Source: an uncultured Clostridia bacterium
Lineage (GTDB): Bacteria > Bacillota > Clostridia > Oscillospirales > Acutalibacteraceae
Direction: 5' to 3'
DNA: 64,000 nucleotides
NCBI GenBank assembly: GCA_944384825.1
Contig: CALWUT010000006.1
Span: forward strand, 1 to 64,000
Shown here: one piece after another, positions 62,723 to 64,000 of the stretch
Position numbering within the stretch: position 1 is the stretch's first letter
Layout of the letters: every line of letters starts with the position of its first letter
The notes under the pieces: generated by a model
What the model was told of the DNA's origin: nothing
The model's database searches: none
Seen by the model: only the letters and a program-made list of their open reading frames with translations
Made by a program: the position numbers and the translations under genes

Positions 62723-63583
62723 ATGATTAAAGTAAATAATTTATCTTATACATATTATCTTGACAATGCTTCTAAATTAAATGCTGTAAATAATTTAAGT
62801 TTTTCTGTAAGTAACGGAGAATCTTTAGGGATAATAGGCAGAACCGGTTCAGGCAAGTCTACGTTAGCGAAGCTTTTAAATGGTCTTCTTCGCCCTACTT
62901 CCGGCGAGGTAATTCTAAATAATAAAAATATTTCAAAAGATTTTAGGAATCCTCAGGAAATTTTCTTTAAAGTAGGACTTGTATTTCAGTACCCTGAACA
63001 CCAGCTTTTTGAGCAAACTGTTTTTGATGACATTGCTTTTGGACCTAGAAATAAAGGCTTGCGTGAAAGCGACGTTAAAATATCAGTTCAAGAGGCGGCA
63101 GAGTTTGTAGGACTTAGCAAAGATTTATTTTCAAAGACTCCTTTAGCGCTTTCGGGAGGTGAGAAAAGGCGCTGTGCCATTGCAGGAGTTTTAGCATTAA
63201 AACCGGAAGTTCTTGTCCTTGATGAACCAACTTCGGGACTTGATTTTTTCGGCAAACAAATGCTTATTGAATGTCTTAAAAATTATCATAAAAAAGAGAA
63301 CAATATAATTATATTAATTTCTCATTCAATGGAAGAAATTGCTTCAATGGCTCAAAGAGTTCTGGTTATGGAAAAGGGAAAAATGGTGTGCTTGGACAGT
63401 ACACAGAATGTATTTAAAGATTTTCAGACGCTTGAAAGATTAGGTCTTGAAAGTCCTCAAATTACTAAGGTAATGTCTTTAATTAAAGAAAGAGGATTTA
63501 ATGTAAGTGAAAGTATTCTTACTACTCGTCAAGCTCGGCAAGAAATACTTAAACTTTTAAATAAAGACGGTGAAAATCAATGA
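62723..63583 (+). CDS. ecfA2: ECF transporter ATPase A2
   Basis: 286 residues. Walker A GRTGSGKST, LVFQYPEHQLFEQTVFDDIAFGP, signature LSGGEKRR, Walker B VLVLDEPTSGLD. The QYPEHQLFE stretch is typical of EcfA2. Pairs with ecfA1; overlaps ecfT by four bases. Confidence 0.95.
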   Translation: MIKVNNLSYTYYLDNASKLNAVNNLSFSVSNGESLGIIGRTGSGKSTLAKLLNGLLRPTSGEVILNNKNISKDFRNPQEIFFKVGLVFQYPEHQLFEQTVFDDIAFGPRNKGLRESDVKISVQEAAEFVGLSKDLFSKTPLALSGGEKRRCAIAGVLALKPEVLVLDEPTSGLDFFGKQMLIECLKNYHKKENNIIILISHSMEEIASMAQRVLVMEKGKMVCLDSTQNVFKDFQTLERLGLESPQITKVMSLIKERGFNVSESILTTRQARQEILKLLNKDGENQ

Positions 63584-64000
63584 CTAAAAAAATAACATTT
63601 GGAAAATATATTCCGGGAGATTCTTTAATACATAAGTTAGATTCACGAACTAAGCTTATAATTTCCGGCGCGATGTCGCTTGTGGTATTTTGCACTCAAG
63701 AAATTGCAGCTCTTTTGCTAATTTTAATTTTTGGAATTTTAATGATGAAATTATCTGAAATACCATTTATAAGATTTATTAAGAGTAATGCAATAATACT
63801 TTTAATCTCAATTTCTACTACTTTAATAAATTTATTTTTTGAAGCAGAATCTAAATTCTTAACCACAGGCATTTTTTACGTAACGCCTAAAAATATAAGA
63901 AACAGCTCCTGCGTATGTCTAAGGCTCGTGTCACTTATTTTTATAAATTCAGTAATGATGCTTACAACTTCACCAAACAGTATCTCTTCTTCTATTGAGA
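63580..64000 (+). CDS. ecfT: ECF transporter membrane subunit T (partial, runs off the window)
   Basis: First 140 residues. Opens MTKKITFGKYIPGDSLIHKLDSRTKL, the usual EcfT start (YIPG-S--H-LD-RTK), then several membrane helices. The coupling helices with the Ala-Arg-Gly motifs lie beyond the window. Confidence 0.92.
   Translation, partial: MTKKITFGKYIPGDSLIHKLDSRTKLIISGAMSLVVFCTQEIAALLLILIFGILMMKLSEIPFIRFIKSNAIILLISISTTLINLFFEAESKFLTTGIFYVTPKNIRNSSCVCLRLVSLIFINSVMMLTTSPNSISSSIE

Noticed and set aside
1..64000. tRNA, rRNA or CRISPR loci
   Set aside because: Read by eye for CCA-ended cloverleaf arms, rRNA-like conserved stretches and regularly spaced repeats; none was found. A covariance-model search would settle tRNAs.

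Overview
This window comes from a low-GC, AT-rich Clostridia-like Firmicute. The signs are a V-type ATPase operon in Enterococcus/Clostridium style, the ylxM-ffh-rpsP-rimM-trmD and miaB-ylbF-mutS-mutL-miaA blocks, sepF/divIVA/lspA, ruvCAB, an ECF transporter, and a Spo0A-type DNA-binding domain with matching 0A boxes. Homopolymer-rich intergenic DNA, a decayed IS3-like fragment, loss of genes normally present in conserved blocks (khpA, rplS), and two eukaryote-like proteins (a kinase-like protein and a secreted F-box-like protein) suggest a host-associated lineage with a somewhat reduced genome. That lifestyle is inference. I saw no rRNA, tRNA or CRISPR array.

Layout. 1-2020: an orphan kinase-like gene, then about 690 bases of non-coding DNA with a degraded transposase fragment. 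2022-10948: the complete V-ATPase operon (peripheral stalk, C, I, K, F, E, A, B, D). 11145-16082: an NHLP-type peptide-export cassette (membrane-fusion protein plus two ABC subunits, one with a C39 leader peptidase) with no substrate gene beside it. 16159-16296: a tiny Cys/Gly-rich membrane peptide. 16641-25266: trpS, a phosphohexomutase, lgt, an M16 peptidase pair, cdd and a split transketolase. 25259-28757: a secreted F-box/LRR-like protein, two tandem double-glycine-leader peptides with glycine-zipper cores, and an exported GT-B-like protein. 28778-35449: murD, wall-related secreted proteins, SRP and rRNA/tRNA maturation genes. 35681-38270: a Crh-like HPr, a hexapeptide acyltransferase and a two-component pair. 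38768-48748: miaB to miaA, an HlyD-like protein, sepF and divIVA. 48865-55138: lspA, a third double-glycine peptide with its own promoter, operator and terminator, GHL10 hydrolase, rpe, ECF S-component, pfkA, ackA, HD hydrolase. 55270-64000: a LytM/SpoIIQ-like peptidase, a stand-alone Spo0A C-terminal domain, ruvCAB, glmM, an rRNA methyltransferase, and ecfA1-ecfA2-ecfT (cut by the window end).

Three threads tie the window together. (1) A dispersed secretion system: the C39/NHLP exporter at 11-16 kb and at least three GG-leader substrates at 26.5, 27.0 and 49.4 kb. (2) A recurring arrangement at translation starts: a stable hairpin lies between a Shine-Dalgarno sequence and its start codon (V-ATPase C and A, the hexapeptide acyltransferase), or between two copies of the Shine-Dalgarno (histidine kinase, ECF S-component). 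(3) A Spo0A-like circuit: 0A boxes sit at nearly the same distance from the -35 in the sepF promoter and in the promoter of the stand-alone Spo0A-C gene.
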